Shown here one piece after another: positions 19,713 through 28,233 of a stretch of DNA of 32,496 bases (position 1 is the stretch's first letter; each line of letters begins with the position of its first letter). Under the pieces are notes generated by a model that saw only the letters and a list, made by a program, of their open reading frames with translations, ran no database searches and was not told the DNA's origin. Origin of the DNA: Neotamlana sedimentorum (lineage in GTDB: Bacteria > Bacteroidota > Bacteroidia > Flavobacteriales > Flavobacteriaceae); contig NZ_JTDW01000023.1 of NCBI RefSeq assembly GCF_000943565.1, positions 1-32,496 on the forward strand. The letters run 5' to 3'. Made by a program: the position numbers and the translations under genes.

Positions 19713-20534
19713 ATGAAAGAAACACTTACGCGCTCACTTTCTGGTTTACTATATGTTGCCTTACTAGTTTTCTGTTTACAATTCGAACATTTACTAATAG
19801 CACTTCTTTTTATTTTTGGTTTGGCTTGTTTGGCAGAGTTTAAAAAACTTATTCAATTTAAAAGCTACATACCGTACATTATTTTTGTCTTGCTTTATGG
19901 TATTTTTGGATATTGGCAAACCATTTTAAATACCGGTTTAGGATTAAGCGAAGCCATAAAAATCCTTACCGTATTTTCAATTTTTGTTAACTTATTTTTA
20001 ATTCAAGATTTGTTTTCGGTAAAGCGAATTCCGTTGTTTTTCACAAAACGCTATTTACTTACTACCTTTTATTTATCTAGTGCATTTGTATTTTTAGTTT
20101 TAATAGCGAACTACTTCGACTCCTTTAATTCAAATATTTTGTTTGGGTGTTTTATTTTAGTTTGGAGTAACGATACCTTTGCTTATTTAGTAGGCAAAAA
20201 CTTTGGGCGCCAAAAGCTATTCGAAAAAATTTCACCTAAAAAAACAGTTGAAGGATTTTTAGGCGGCTTATTTTTTTCATGTGTAGTTAGTTATTTTATT
20301 GCTAATTTTACAAATACGCTAGATTTTACCAACTGGCTAATTTTAAGCATTATAATTAGTGTTTTTGGCACCTTTGGCGATTTAATAGAATCAAAATTTA
20401 AAAGACAGGCTCACGTAAAAGATAGTGGAGGCATTATGCCTGGTCATGGTGGTTTACTTGACCGTTTAGACAGTATTATTTTTGCCGCACCATTTATATA
20501 TTTATTTTTAAGAATATTACATTATGTTTCATAA
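19713..20534 (+). CDS. cdsA: Phosphatidate cytidylyltransferase
   Basis: This 273-residue polytopic membrane enzyme makes CDP-diacylglycerol from phosphatidate and CTP. The C-terminal family signature is clear: ESKFKRQAHVKDSGGIMPGH followed by GGLLDRLDS. Several hydrophobic segments precede it, along with SNDTFAYLVGKNFG and SPKKTVEGFLGG, both typical of CdsA. It begins 2 bases after the LUD gene, and its end overlaps psd by 11 bases, so translation is probably coupled. Confidence 0.95.
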   Translation: MKETLTRSLSGLLYVALLVFCLQFEHLLIALLFIFGLACLAEFKKLIQFKSYIPYIIFVLLYGIFGYWQTILNTGLGLSEAIKILTVFSIFVNLFLIQDLFSVKRIPLFFTKRYLLTTFYLSSAFVFLVLIANYFDSFNSNILFGCFILVWSNDTFAYLVGKNFGRQKLFEKISPKKTVEGFLGGLFFSCVVSYFIANFTNTLDFTNWLILSIIISVFGTFGDLIESKFKRQAHVKDSGGIMPGHGGLLDRLDSIIFAAPFIYLFLRILHYVS

Positions 20535-21180
20535 AGAAGGTCATAAAATAATTTTTATTACACTGGTAACTGTTGTTGCCGCGTGTTTACTAGTCGATAA
20601 TTTTGTTTCCATTAATTGGTTACGAACTTTAATTTTAATTGGGCTGGTTATATTTTTAGTTTTGATTTTACAATTTTTCAGAAATCCAAGGCGTCATACT
20701 GCCTTAAACGACAACCATGTTGTATCGCCTGTAGATGGTAAAGTGGTGGTTATTGAAGAGGTTTTTGAAAAAGAATATTTTAATGAAAAACGACTACAAG
20801 TAAGTATTTTTATGTCCCCTTTAAATGTACACGTAACACGGTATCCAATTAGTGGAAAAGTTATTTTTAGCAAATACCATCCTGGAAAATATTTGGTGGC
20901 ATGGCATCCAAAAGCAAGTGAAGAGAACGAGAGAACGACGGTAGTTGTAGAAAACAGTACTTATGGAAAAGTTTTGCATAGACAAATTGCGGGTGCATTA
21001 GCAAAACGAATTGTTAATTATGCTAAAGTTAATGAAAAGGCGGAACAAGGCAGCGACTCTGGGTTTATTAAATTTGGCTCTCGAGTAGATGTATTTTTAC
21101 CATTGGATACTAATATTAAAGTAACACTTAACCAAAAAGTTCGTGGTGGAGAAAGTGTAATTGCACAACTAAATGAATAA
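20524..21180 (+). CDS. psd: Phosphatidylserine decarboxylase (short family)
   Basis: This 218-residue enzyme converts phosphatidylserine to phosphatidylethanolamine. Two N-terminal membrane segments (about 8-50) are followed by the core with VVSPVDGKVVVIEE and IFMSPLNVHVTRYPISGKV. The self-cleavage site is in KFGSRVDVFLP, where Ser186 should become the pyruvoyl group. The short length matches the compact Psd family. It overlaps both cdsA and the acyl-CoA-binding gene, in one lipid-synthesis operon. Confidence 0.94.
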   Translation: MFHKEGHKIIFITLVTVVAACLLVDNFVSINWLRTLILIGLVIFLVLILQFFRNPRRHTALNDNHVVSPVDGKVVVIEEVFEKEYFNEKRLQVSIFMSPLNVHVTRYPISGKVIFSKYHPGKYLVAWHPKASEENERTTVVVENSTYGKVLHRQIAGALAKRIVNYAKVNEKAEQGSDSGFIKFGSRVDVFLPLDTNIKVTLNQKVRGGESVIAQLNE

Positions 21181-21439
21181 AAAAGAACTTGATATTGCAT
21201 TTAAAGAGGCGGTAAAGCGAGTTAACGCACATACCGAACCGTTTCCTGCAGATACATTATTAAAACTTTACGCTTACTATAAAAAGGCTACTAACGATTA
21301 TAGTAGACCAAAAAGTAAAAAAGCCATAATAAACGCATTTAAAACAAATGCCTTATTTCAAGTTAAAAATATAACTCAAGATAAGGCAAAACAAATTTAT
21401 ATCGATTTAGTAAACAATTACTTTTTATATAGAAAGTAG
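21173..21439 (+). CDS. Acyl-CoA-binding protein
   Basis: This 88-residue protein has the four-helix ACBP pattern: the N-terminal LDIAFKEAVKRVNAHTEPFP, then LLKLYAYYKKATND, and a C-terminal KQIYIDLVNNY helix. Such proteins hold long-chain acyl-CoA in the cytoplasm. The usual central WDAWK-like segment is not conserved here (SKKAIINAFKTNALFQ). It overlaps psd by 8 bases, so it belongs to the cdsA-psd operon, which fits a role in acyl-chain supply. Confidence 0.85.
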   Translation: MNKKELDIAFKEAVKRVNAHTEPFPADTLLKLYAYYKKATNDYSRPKSKKAIINAFKTNALFQVKNITQDKAKQIYIDLVNNYFLYRK

Positions 21440-21454
21440 TTTTACTATTTTTTT
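21433..21454 (+). terminator. Possible terminator between convergent acyl-CoA-binding gene and gldC
   Basis: AAAGTAGT (21433-21440) can pair with ACTATTTT (21444-21451) with one G-U pair and a 3-base loop, and the T-run continues to 21454. It overlaps the end of both convergent genes. The stem is short and AT-rich. Confidence 0.4.
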
Positions 21455-21777
21455 AATTCTAATTTTTCGGCAAAGTAATCGCAAAAATCTTTCATAGTTG
21501 CTGTCATTTTTTCGTCTTGTGTTGCTCTGTTAAAAGTATTACTCATAGCAACTAATGTTTGGTGAAAGAACACTTTCATTTCATCTACTGGCATATCTTT
21601 TGTCCATAAGTCTATACGCAAAGTTTCTTGAGCTTTATGATCCCATACCGCAAGCATCATTGCTTTAGCTTCTTCGTTTGTTATACCACCATCTTGAGCT
21701 GTCCAGTTTAATTTTTCTGGTACGCGGTTTTCATCAAGTTCTACATTAAGTTCTATTTTAGAGGTAATATTTGCCAT
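21445..21777 (-). CDS. gldC: Gliding motility protein GldC
   Basis: This 110-residue soluble protein is the GldC family: KIELNVELDENRVPEKLNW, then EEAKAMMLAVWDHKAQETLRIDLWTKDMPVDEMK. GldC lacks a signal peptide and is needed for full gliding in Flavobacterium; it accompanies GldB. The gene starts on the last base of the gldB stop (TAATG), indicating coupled translation. Confidence 0.95.
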   Translation of the reverse strand: MANITSKIELNVELDENRVPEKLNWTAQDGGITNEEAKAMMLAVWDHKAQETLRIDLWTKDMPVDEMKVFFHQTLVAMSNTFNRATQDEKMTATMKDFCDYFAEKLELKK

Positions 21778-22757
21778 TATTTTCTGGGTTTAAATTTTGT
21801 ATTGTTATAAATATCTTCAGTACTTGTAATAAGCATTTCTTTAAATGAAACACTATTTTGATTCATGTAAGCACGTACAATTTGCCAACCAATATATTGT
21901 CCTATTTTACCAGGAGAGCTACTATCAATGTCTTCTAAATAAAACTTACTAAACGGTGCGTCAACTATAAAACGTCCAGGTAATTTAGAGCTGGTACTAA
22001 ATAACAGTTCGCGCTCTACAAAATACTGCCAAATGTAACTTTCATTTTCAATAGCCCAATTTAACTGGTTTTGAGAATAACCAATTCGCTGTGCTTCAGT
22101 TTTAAAAGGCACAATTTTATCTTTAAAATAAAGAATTTTGCCAAAGTAAATCATTTCATCCAATAAGGTTCGGTGTTGCGGGTGATAAATATATTTCTGA
22201 GCATATTTTTCCGCCATATCTACAACCAACTGTTCTTTATTAAAATTAGCTCGAATAAATTTTTGTATTCCACTGTAAAACTCATGTTCACTTCCTAAAT
22301 ACGTATCCAACGATAAAACAACAATAGTATCGGTTACAACTACTTTGTTTCGATAATCTACATCGTTAGTTATGGCTATAATCCGAGGAGTATAAAATTC
22401 TGGAAAGTAAAACTTTAAATGATTGAAAAGCGATTCTATCTCTATTTTAGTATCAGTAAAATCGCCAAAGGCTTTATCTACTTCTTTAAAAAGCTGTTGC
22501 TGTAAAGTATCATTTTTCTTGGCAAGCCAAAATGAATCCTTAAATTTTTCTGAAAACATAAATGGATATGCCTGTTTTAATTTAGGTAGTTTTTCGGCAT
22601 TTACATTAGCAAAAAAATGATCGAAACGCTCAATCTCAATATCTAAATTAATTTTTCCGATTTCGGTTTCTAATTTATTCTCTTTTTTACATGAATATAA
22701 AACGGTTAAAAAAAGTAACGCAATAATTTTAATTTTAGCTTTAAACTTAAACACCAT
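21777..22757 (-). CDS. gldB: Gliding motility lipoprotein GldB
   Basis: This 326-residue lipoprotein has a signal peptide ending in lipobox LYSC (Cys23). The core segments LDIEIERFDHFF, the IESLFNHLKFYFPEFYTPRI segment and LDEMIYFGKILYFKD are typical of GldB, an essential part of flavobacterial gliding and linked to the type IX secretion machinery. It is transcribed with gldC and is divergent from nadE, a neighbour also seen in Flavobacterium. Confidence 0.95.
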   Translation of the reverse strand: MVFKFKAKIKIIALLFLTVLYSCKKENKLETEIGKINLDIEIERFDHFFANVNAEKLPKLKQAYPFMFSEKFKDSFWLAKKNDTLQQQLFKEVDKAFGDFTDTKIEIESLFNHLKFYFPEFYTPRIIAITNDVDYRNKVVVTDTIVVLSLDTYLGSEHEFYSGIQKFIRANFNKEQLVVDMAEKYAQKYIYHPQHRTLLDEMIYFGKILYFKDKIVPFKTEAQRIGYSQNQLNWAIENESYIWQYFVERELLFSTSSKLPGRFIVDAPFSKFYLEDIDSSSPGKIGQYIGWQIVRAYMNQNSVSFKEMLITSTEDIYNNTKFKPRK

Positions 22758-22784
22758 AAATTTTTATAAATTAAACGTATAGTT

Positions 22785-22792
22785 TATTTTTG
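22785..22792 (+). promoter_or_regulatory. -7 box for nadE
   Basis: TATTTTTG matches the Bacteroidota -7 consensus TAnnTTTG exactly and lies 40 bases before the nadE ATG. No clear TTG is found at the -33 position, so this is a partial match. Confidence 0.45.
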
Positions 22793-22796
22793 TTTA

Positions 22797-22804
22797 CAAA
22801 GGTA
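22797..22804 (-). promoter_or_regulatory. -7 box for gldB-gldC
   Basis: On the minus strand the bases read TACCTTTG, an exact TAnnTTTG match, 40 bases upstream of the gldB start. It lies back to back with the nadE box, 4 bases away, so the two promoters would overlap and may compete. No clear -33 TTG is visible. Confidence 0.45.
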
Positions 22805-22831
22805 CTATTATCATAATTAAATTCACTTAAT

Positions 22832-23620
22832 ATGCAAACAGAAAAAGTTGTAGATTACATAGTAAACTGGTTAAAAGATTATGCAGTAAAAGCAGGAGTT
22901 AAAGGGTTTGTTATTGGAATTTCAGGCGGTATAGATTCTGCAGTAACCTCAACACTTTGTGCTAAAACAGGCTTACAACTTTTATGTTTAGAAATGCCTA
23001 TTCACCAAGCATCATCACAAATTAACAGAGCTTTAAACCATATAAATTGGTTACAAGAAAACTTTGATGCTGTAAGAATGACTCAAGTTAATTTAACTCC
23101 AGTATTTGATAATTTAGTAGTAAGTTTGCCTCCTGTTGATAATGAAGAAGAGCGCTTTATGTCGTTAGCAAACACAAGAGCTCGTTTACGAATGACATCA
23201 CTTTATTATTTTGCTGCATTAGAAAAGCTTTTGGTTGCCGGTACAGGAAACAAAGTAGAAGATTTTGGTGTTGGTTTTTATACTAAATATGGCGATGGTG
23301 GAGTCGATTTAAGCCCAATAGCAGATTTACTAAAAACAGAAGTTTATGAAATTGCTAAATTTTTGGGCGTAAACCAAGAAATTATTGACGCCCAACCAAC
23401 GGATGGTCTTTGGGGTGACGACAGAACTGATGAGGACCAAATTGGAGCTTCATACCCAGAATTAGAATGGGCTATGAAAATGAACGATGAAGGTAAAACT
23501 GCCGATGATTTTACAGGCAGAGATAAAGAGGTCTTTAACATTTACAAGCGTTTCAATACTGCTAACCAACATAAAATGGTTCCTATCCCTGTTTGTGAAA
23601 TACCTCTTGATTTAAAATAG
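22832..23620 (+). CDS. nadE: NAD(+) synthase, ammonia-dependent form
   Basis: This 262-residue enzyme amidates deamido-NAD. The ATP-pyrophosphatase loop SGGIDS is at 31-36, and further motifs are AGTGNKVEDFGVGFYTKYGDGG and LWGDDRTDEDQIGASY. There is no N-terminal glutaminase domain, so it uses free ammonia. Length is normal for this form. It is divergent from gldB. Confidence 0.95.
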   Translation: MQTEKVVDYIVNWLKDYAVKAGVKGFVIGISGGIDSAVTSTLCAKTGLQLLCLEMPIHQASSQINRALNHINWLQENFDAVRMTQVNLTPVFDNLVVSLPPVDNEEERFMSLANTRARLRMTSLYYFAALEKLLVAGTGNKVEDFGVGFYTKYGDGGVDLSPIADLLKTEVYEIAKFLGVNQEIIDAQPTDGLWGDDRTDEDQIGASYPELEWAMKMNDEGKTADDFTGRDKEVFNIYKRFNTANQHKMVPIPVCEIPLDLK

Positions 23621-23718
23621 AATTCCAGTGCGAAGGCCACTAAACAAATGATTTTTGCCACTATAAACGGCAAAATAAGTGCTTTAAACAATATATTTAT
23701 TAGAAAAGGCAACTATAA

Positions 23719-23955
23719 GACTATGAGTGGTTTTTCAAGAATAGTGAAATGGAAGGTATAACCGGGAATAAATTTGGACGGAAAAAAGAGATTATACAAT
23801 ACGAACTAGTTTTTGTAAATAAAACTAAAAAAATGATTGAAATCTTTGATGTTCAATTAAACATAAAATTATAAAAGTACGCTCAGCGTGAAGGCTTTAT
23901 TCTAGATTACTCTCAAAAAAAACCACCAAGTTTAATTACTGATTTAAAATATTAA
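23719..23955 (+). pseudogene. Possible remnant of a protein gene of unknown family
   Basis: In one frame, codons from 23719 read DYEWFFKNSEMEGITGNKFG and continue in protein-like fashion to a TAA at 23872-23874. The same frame then continues with YAQREGFILDYSQKKPPSLI and TDLKY to a second TAA at 23953-23955. An overlapping 37-codon frame (23648-23761, MIFATINGKISAL...) could be the upstream part after a frameshift. The composition looks coding, but I do not recognise the family. A short real gene (23749-23874, 41 codons) is the alternative. Confidence 0.35.
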
Positions 23956-24216
23956 CCACCCGTTATATATAGATAAAACTAATAATTTCCTAGTTTCTTT
24001 TATGGATTACAATTTAATTAGATAAATTAATAACCCAACATATTGCAATTACAATATTTTTTTAAAAAAAACAGAATATTGGGGTTAAAATTTGTTTTCT
24101 AGCAAAAAAAAATTCTAAGCCAAATTATTAATATAATATATTTTCGATGTCAAAATTGATTAACTTATTTAATTTTTTAGAAAATATTCCCGCATTTTAC
24201 ACATATCGAAAAACAT
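23956..24216. other. AT-rich gap with one imperfect inverted repeat
   Basis: No gene is visible on either strand. The one structure is an imperfect inverted repeat: AACCCAACATATT (24032-24044) against AATATTGGGGTT (24075-24086), pairing with two bulges around about 30 bases of T and A runs. No T-run follows directly, so it is not a good terminator. Its role is unknown. Confidence 0.35.
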
Positions 24217-24292
24217 TATACTTGCATAACTTAAACTTATATATAATAAGTTAAATTTATTTTCTTTTATTTTTAGAAAGTAAAATTTTACT
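24217..24292 (+). promoter_or_regulatory. Probable promoter and operator-like repeats of the response regulator
   Basis: TATACTTG (24217-24224) is one base from the TAnnTTTG box. It is followed by an inverted repeat AACTTAT-ATATA-ATAAGTT (24234-24252) and a perfect 14-base palindrome AGTAAAATTTTACT (24279-24292). This would give a long leader of about 130 bases before the ATG at 24362. The palindromes could bind a dimeric regulator, possibly the product itself. Confidence 0.35.
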
Positions 24293-24361
24293 ACATTTAC
24301 AATCAGCTTAGTCTCTCACACAATTATATCTCAATTTAATTGTAAAAAAAGCTTAAATATT

Positions 24362-25000
24362 ATGATCAAAATTTTGTTAGCAGACAACCACCCAGTAACA
24401 CGAAAAGGGTTAGAAGTCTTATTTACCGCAACTCAAGATATTGAGGTTGTTGGAAGTGTAGGTGATGGAGAATCCATCATTGAATTTGTAAAAAGAAATC
24501 CTGTTGATCTTGTTTTAATGGAAACCGATTTACCAAAACTAAATGGGTTAACGGTATTACGTTATTTTAAAAAAGATTTTCCTAACGTAAAAACTTTAAT
24601 TTTTAGTGCACAGCCCGAGGAGGTTTACGCTTTAAACGCTATTAAAGCTGGTGCCTCAGGTTTCATTTCTAAATCTGAAAACTTAATCACTTTAAGTGAA
24701 GCTATTTACAAAGTAGCCGAAGGCGGTATTTACTTAAGCAATGATTTAACCCAACAGTTAGCCTTTGGTAACCGTGTAAGTAGTAATGGTAAGGCCTCTT
24801 TTTACAAGAAACTTTCTACAAGAGAAGCTGAAGTTTTAAAATTACTAACCATTGGTAAAAAGAACAAAGAAATATCACAAGAGTTAGATATTAACGAAAA
24901 AACAGTTAGTACTTACAAAGCGCGTTTAATGCGTAAACTTAAAGTTACTAATTTGGTTGATTTAGTTAATCAAGCAAAACTTGCCGAGGAAGTTTTATAA
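24362..25000 (+). CDS. LuxR/NarL-family response regulator with altered receiver
   Basis: This 212-residue protein has a receiver domain (about 1-120) and a LuxR-type helix-turn-helix (about 145-205: LSTREAEVLKLLTIGKKNKE, then the KTVSTYKARLMRKLKV segment). In the receiver, the position that normally holds the phosphate-accepting Asp is Glu54 (DLVLMETDLPKLNG), and the acidic pair reads Asp8-Asn9 (LLADNHP). The switch Ser (LIFSAQ) and the Lys (GFISKSE) are kept. Loss of Asp argues against normal phosphorylation; Glu may mimic the active state. No histidine kinase is adjacent. The gene overlaps convergent dnaG by 6 bases. Confidence 0.93.
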   Translation: MIKILLADNHPVTRKGLEVLFTATQDIEVVGSVGDGESIIEFVKRNPVDLVLMETDLPKLNGLTVLRYFKKDFPNVKTLIFSAQPEEVYALNAIKAGASGFISKSENLITLSEAIYKVAEGGIYLSNDLTQQLAFGNRVSSNGKASFYKKLSTREAEVLKLLTIGKKNKEISQELDINEKTVSTYKARLMRKLKVTNLVDLVNQAKLAEEVL

Positions 25001-26953
25001 CACTCTATTAAGTTTTCGAGATAATAACATTTTTAGACCCGAATAGTCTTTAACTTCTTCAAGTATATTTCTATTCGTGTCTACTTTGTTATTTAATGTT
25101 TGATTTTGAAACTCTTTTACTTTTAAATCTATTAAAAAACACCTTAAACTTAAAATGGTTTCGCTAACCAATTGCGCAATTGTTTCGGTTTTAGCCTTCG
25201 GATAAATATTTTGTCGTTCCCAATCGTCGAGCGTATACCGTTCATCTTCCATTAAAATGGTTGTTATTTCGCTAGCCATTGCATTATCAACTGTATTCAC
25301 AAAACTATTCAGTTCGAAATTGGGATCTTGATTTAATTTTTCAATTATTGTATAGTATAATGTCTTAAATTTTGGATTTGTGAATTCCATTTCGTCATCC
25401 TGTAAATCTAAAAACACTTTTTCGAATACTTTGGCTTCATGAATTACAGGTTCCAATCCTAAATCACCAGATTCATTTTCCTTTAAAACTAAATCTTCAA
25501 ATTCTTCAGTTTTATTTCCGTAAAGTAATAAAATTTCAATTATTTTTCGTTCTAAAAGATATTGTACATCAACTTTTTCAACCGGTTGTTGATTCTTTAT
25601 AACCTCAAAAGCCTTTTGGTCTTTTTTAAATTGCTTATCAACTTCTTGTCCCTCTTTTTTATTCATTTGTGCTAGAGTACTAAACAATACTTCTTCACTA
25701 ATATCCATTATATTCGAACATTCGCGAATATAAATTTCCTTTTTTATTGTGTCGGGAATTTTAGAAATAGAGTTTATAATATCACGTACGGTATCGGCCT
25801 TTTTTATAGGATCGTTTTTAGACTCTTCGTATAAAACCGAGGCTTTAAATTGAATAAAATCTTTGGCATTTTCGTTAAGGTACTGTGTTAATTCTTCTAA
25901 GCTGTTTTGTTTTGCAAAACTATCGGGGTCTTCGCCTTCAGGGAATGTACATACTTTTACATTCATGCCTTGTTCTAGTATTAAATCGATACCACGAAGT
26001 GAAGCTCGCATACCCGCCGCATCACCATCAAAAAGTACAGTAATATTTTTAGTTAATCTGTTTATTAACCTAATTTGTTCACTGGTTAACGCGGTTCCAG
26101 ACGATGACACCACGTTTTTTATTCCGCTTTGGTGAAACTGAATTACATCGGTATAGCCTTCAACTAAATAACAATTGTCTTCTTTTGCAATGGTTTGTTT
26201 GGCATGATAAATACCGTAAAGCACTTTACTTTTATGATAAATATCACTTTCGGGCGAATTAAGGTATTTGGCTGCTTTTTTATCGTTAATTAAAATACGT
26301 CCGCCAAAGCCTAAAACGCGTCCGCTCATACTTTTTATAGGAAACATAACGCGCCCTTTAAATCGGTCGAAACGTTTCTCATCCTTTACAATTGTTAATC
26401 CTGTTTTTTCAAGAAAATCGATATTGTAACCTTGTTTTAAAGCTTCGTCGGTAAAGGCTTGCCACTCGTTTGGAGAATATCCTAAATCGAAAGTTTTAAT
26501 GGTTTCTGGAGTAAAACCACGTTCTTTAAAATAACTTAAGCCAATGGCTTTTCCTTGATCGGTTTTATGTAATATTTTCTGAAAATAAGTGTTTGCAAAT
26601 TCGCTTACCAAATATAAACTTTCGCGTTCGTTAGCCTTTTCTTTTTGCTCATTGCTTTGCTCGGTTTCTTCAATTTCGATATTATACTTTTTAGCTAAAT
26701 ATTTTATGGCTTCGGGGTAAGTAAAGTGTTCGTGTTCCATTAAAAAAGCCACCACATTGCCTCCTTTTCCACTAGAAAAATCTTTCCAAATTTGTTTTAC
26801 AGGCGACACCATAAAACTAGGTGAGCGTTCGTCGCTAAACGGACTTAAACCTTTAAAATTACTTCCCGCTTTTTTTAATTGTACAAAATCGCCAATAACC
26901 TCTTCTACTCTAGCGGTTTCGAATACTTGGTCTATAGAACTTGGTGATATCAA
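24995..26953 (-). CDS. dnaG: DNA primase with a degenerate zinc-binding domain
   Basis: This 652-residue primase makes RNA primers at the replication fork. The Toprim core is clear (YLVEGYTDVIQFHQSGIKNV, TVLFDGDAAGM) and the RNA-polymerase basic part includes FKGRVMFPI. The N-terminal CHC2 domain keeps its fold pattern (GLSPFSDERSPSFMVSPVKQ, GKGG), but the four expected ligands are replaced: Ser37, Ser40, Asp58 and Ser61 stand where Cys, His, Cys and Cys normally are. The start is a TTG codon at 26953, chosen because ISPSSIDQVFETARVEEVIG is the normal N-terminus. It is divergent from the recombinase. Confidence 0.95.
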   Translation of the reverse strand: MISPSSIDQVFETARVEEVIGDFVQLKKAGSNFKGLSPFSDERSPSFMVSPVKQIWKDFSSGKGGNVVAFLMEHEHFTYPEAIKYLAKKYNIEIEETEQSNEQKEKANERESLYLVSEFANTYFQKILHKTDQGKAIGLSYFKERGFTPETIKTFDLGYSPNEWQAFTDEALKQGYNIDFLEKTGLTIVKDEKRFDRFKGRVMFPIKSMSGRVLGFGGRILINDKKAAKYLNSPESDIYHKSKVLYGIYHAKQTIAKEDNCYLVEGYTDVIQFHQSGIKNVVSSSGTALTSEQIRLINRLTKNITVLFDGDAAGMRASLRGIDLILEQGMNVKVCTFPEGEDPDSFAKQNSLEELTQYLNENAKDFIQFKASVLYEESKNDPIKKADTVRDIINSISKIPDTIKKEIYIRECSNIMDISEEVLFSTLAQMNKKEGQEVDKQFKKDQKAFEVIKNQQPVEKVDVQYLLERKIIEILLLYGNKTEEFEDLVLKENESGDLGLEPVIHEAKVFEKVFLDLQDDEMEFTNPKFKTLYYTIIEKLNQDPNFELNSFVNTVDNAMASEITTILMEDERYTLDDWERQNIYPKAKTETIAQLVSETILSLRCFLIDLKVKEFQNQTLNNKVDTNRNILEEVKDYSGLKMLLSRKLNRVL

Positions 26954-27041
26954 TTTTAAATATTTTAAGTTGTAAAATTACGTATTACTATCGATTTTTG
27001 AAATATAAATATTTGTTGTATTTTTATTACAAAACCTATTT

Positions 27042-28223
27042 ATGCAAGCTCTTCCTTTAGTTACTTTAAAGCGTCAATATCACAGAAAGGCGCATCAAAT
27101 TACTATAAATTTTAGATACAACGACACCTTAATTCAACTTTTACGACAAAAAACGGAAGCTAAATGGAGTAAAACTCACAGCGCTTGGTATGTGCAAAAT
27201 AACCCAAAAAATTTGAAAACTATTTTTGCTGTTTTTAAAGGATTTGCTTCTGTTAATGCCGATGATATTTTCAATGAAAAATTACCCGAAAAAAAGTTTC
27301 CGAAGAAAAGAATTAGACAATTAACTGATGACAACCGAAAGTTATTAAACAACTTTTTTAAATATTTAAGAGGCAAACGTTATAGTGATAGCACGGTGAA
27401 TACCTACACACAATTGGTGGCCGATTTTGTAGAATTTTATAATAATGAAGCTTTTGAAAATTTAAATAACCGCAGTGTTGAGCATTACATTGAAACTATT
27501 TATATTAAACGTAATTATGCTATTAACACACAACGCCAATTTATTAGTGCCATGAAACTATTTGTGGGCTTTTATAAGATTACTAACATTAACGATTTAG
27601 AATTACAGCGTCCTAAAAAAGCAAGGATTTTGCCTAACGTTTTGTCTTATATTGAAATTATAAGATTAATACAGGTTACCAAAAACTTAAAGCACCGCAT
27701 GGTTATTGCTTTAATTTATTCGTCAGGTTTACGAATTAGTGAACTTATTAATTTAAAGGTTGCCGACTTAGAAATTGATAGAAGACAAATTTTTGTAAAA
27801 AATGCGAAAGGAAAAAAAGACCGTTATGTAAGTTTAGCTGAAAGTGTTTTACCGTTATTAAAAAATTATTTAATGACTTATGAGCCTAAAAATTATTTAA
27901 TTGAAGGGCAACATGGCTTAGCTTATTCGGATAGTAGTATTCGAAAATTTTTAAAACAATCGTGTAAGTTAGCCAATATAAAGAAACTTGTTTCGCCGCA
28001 TACTTTGCGCCATAGTTATGCTACGCATTTACTTGAGCAAGGTGTTAATTTGCGCCATATACAAGAGTTGCTAGGGCATGCCAGACCAGAAACCACAATG
28101 GTGTATACGCATGTAGCCCGAAAAGATTTATTAGATATACAAAGTCCGTTAGACAAGGCAGTTAACCAACTAAAGCATGTTGATAATACGGAAGATAAAT
28201 TCCTATTATCCCGCAAGAATTGA
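27042..28223 (+). CDS. Tyrosine recombinase next to the cassette array (Xer/IntI-like)
   Basis: This 393-residue site-specific recombinase has a complete catalytic set: R231 (SSGLRISEL), K256 (AKGKKDR), H320 and R323 (SPHTLRHSYATHL), H346 (LGHARPETT) and nucleophile Y355 (VYTHVA). The SAM-like core-binding domain is about 96-180. An extra N-terminal domain (1-90) contains AKWSKTHSAWYV, seen in some Bacteroidota integrases. The C-terminal DIQSPLD resembles the RSPLD end of IntI, but the roughly 40-residue IntI-specific insertion between the Lys and HxLR motifs is absent. The array begins 35 bases after the stop, in the same direction. I infer that it moves the cassettes. Confidence 0.92.
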   Translation: MQALPLVTLKRQYHRKAHQITINFRYNDTLIQLLRQKTEAKWSKTHSAWYVQNNPKNLKTIFAVFKGFASVNADDIFNEKLPEKKFPKKRIRQLTDDNRKLLNNFFKYLRGKRYSDSTVNTYTQLVADFVEFYNNEAFENLNNRSVEHYIETIYIKRNYAINTQRQFISAMKLFVGFYKITNINDLELQRPKKARILPNVLSYIEIIRLIQVTKNLKHRMVIALIYSSGLRISELINLKVADLEIDRRQIFVKNAKGKKDRYVSLAESVLPLLKNYLMTYEPKNYLIEGQHGLAYSDSSIRKFLKQSCKLANIKKLVSPHTLRHSYATHLLEQGVNLRHIQELLGHARPETTMVYTHVARKDLLDIQSPLDKAVNQLKHVDNTEDKFLLSRKN

Positions 28224-28233
28224 TGGATATTTT

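Noticed and set aside
27042-28223. Recombinase as housekeeping XerC or XerD
   Set aside because: It is about 90 residues longer at the N-terminus and sits at a cassette array; a role in chromosome dimer resolution is not supported by context, though not excluded.
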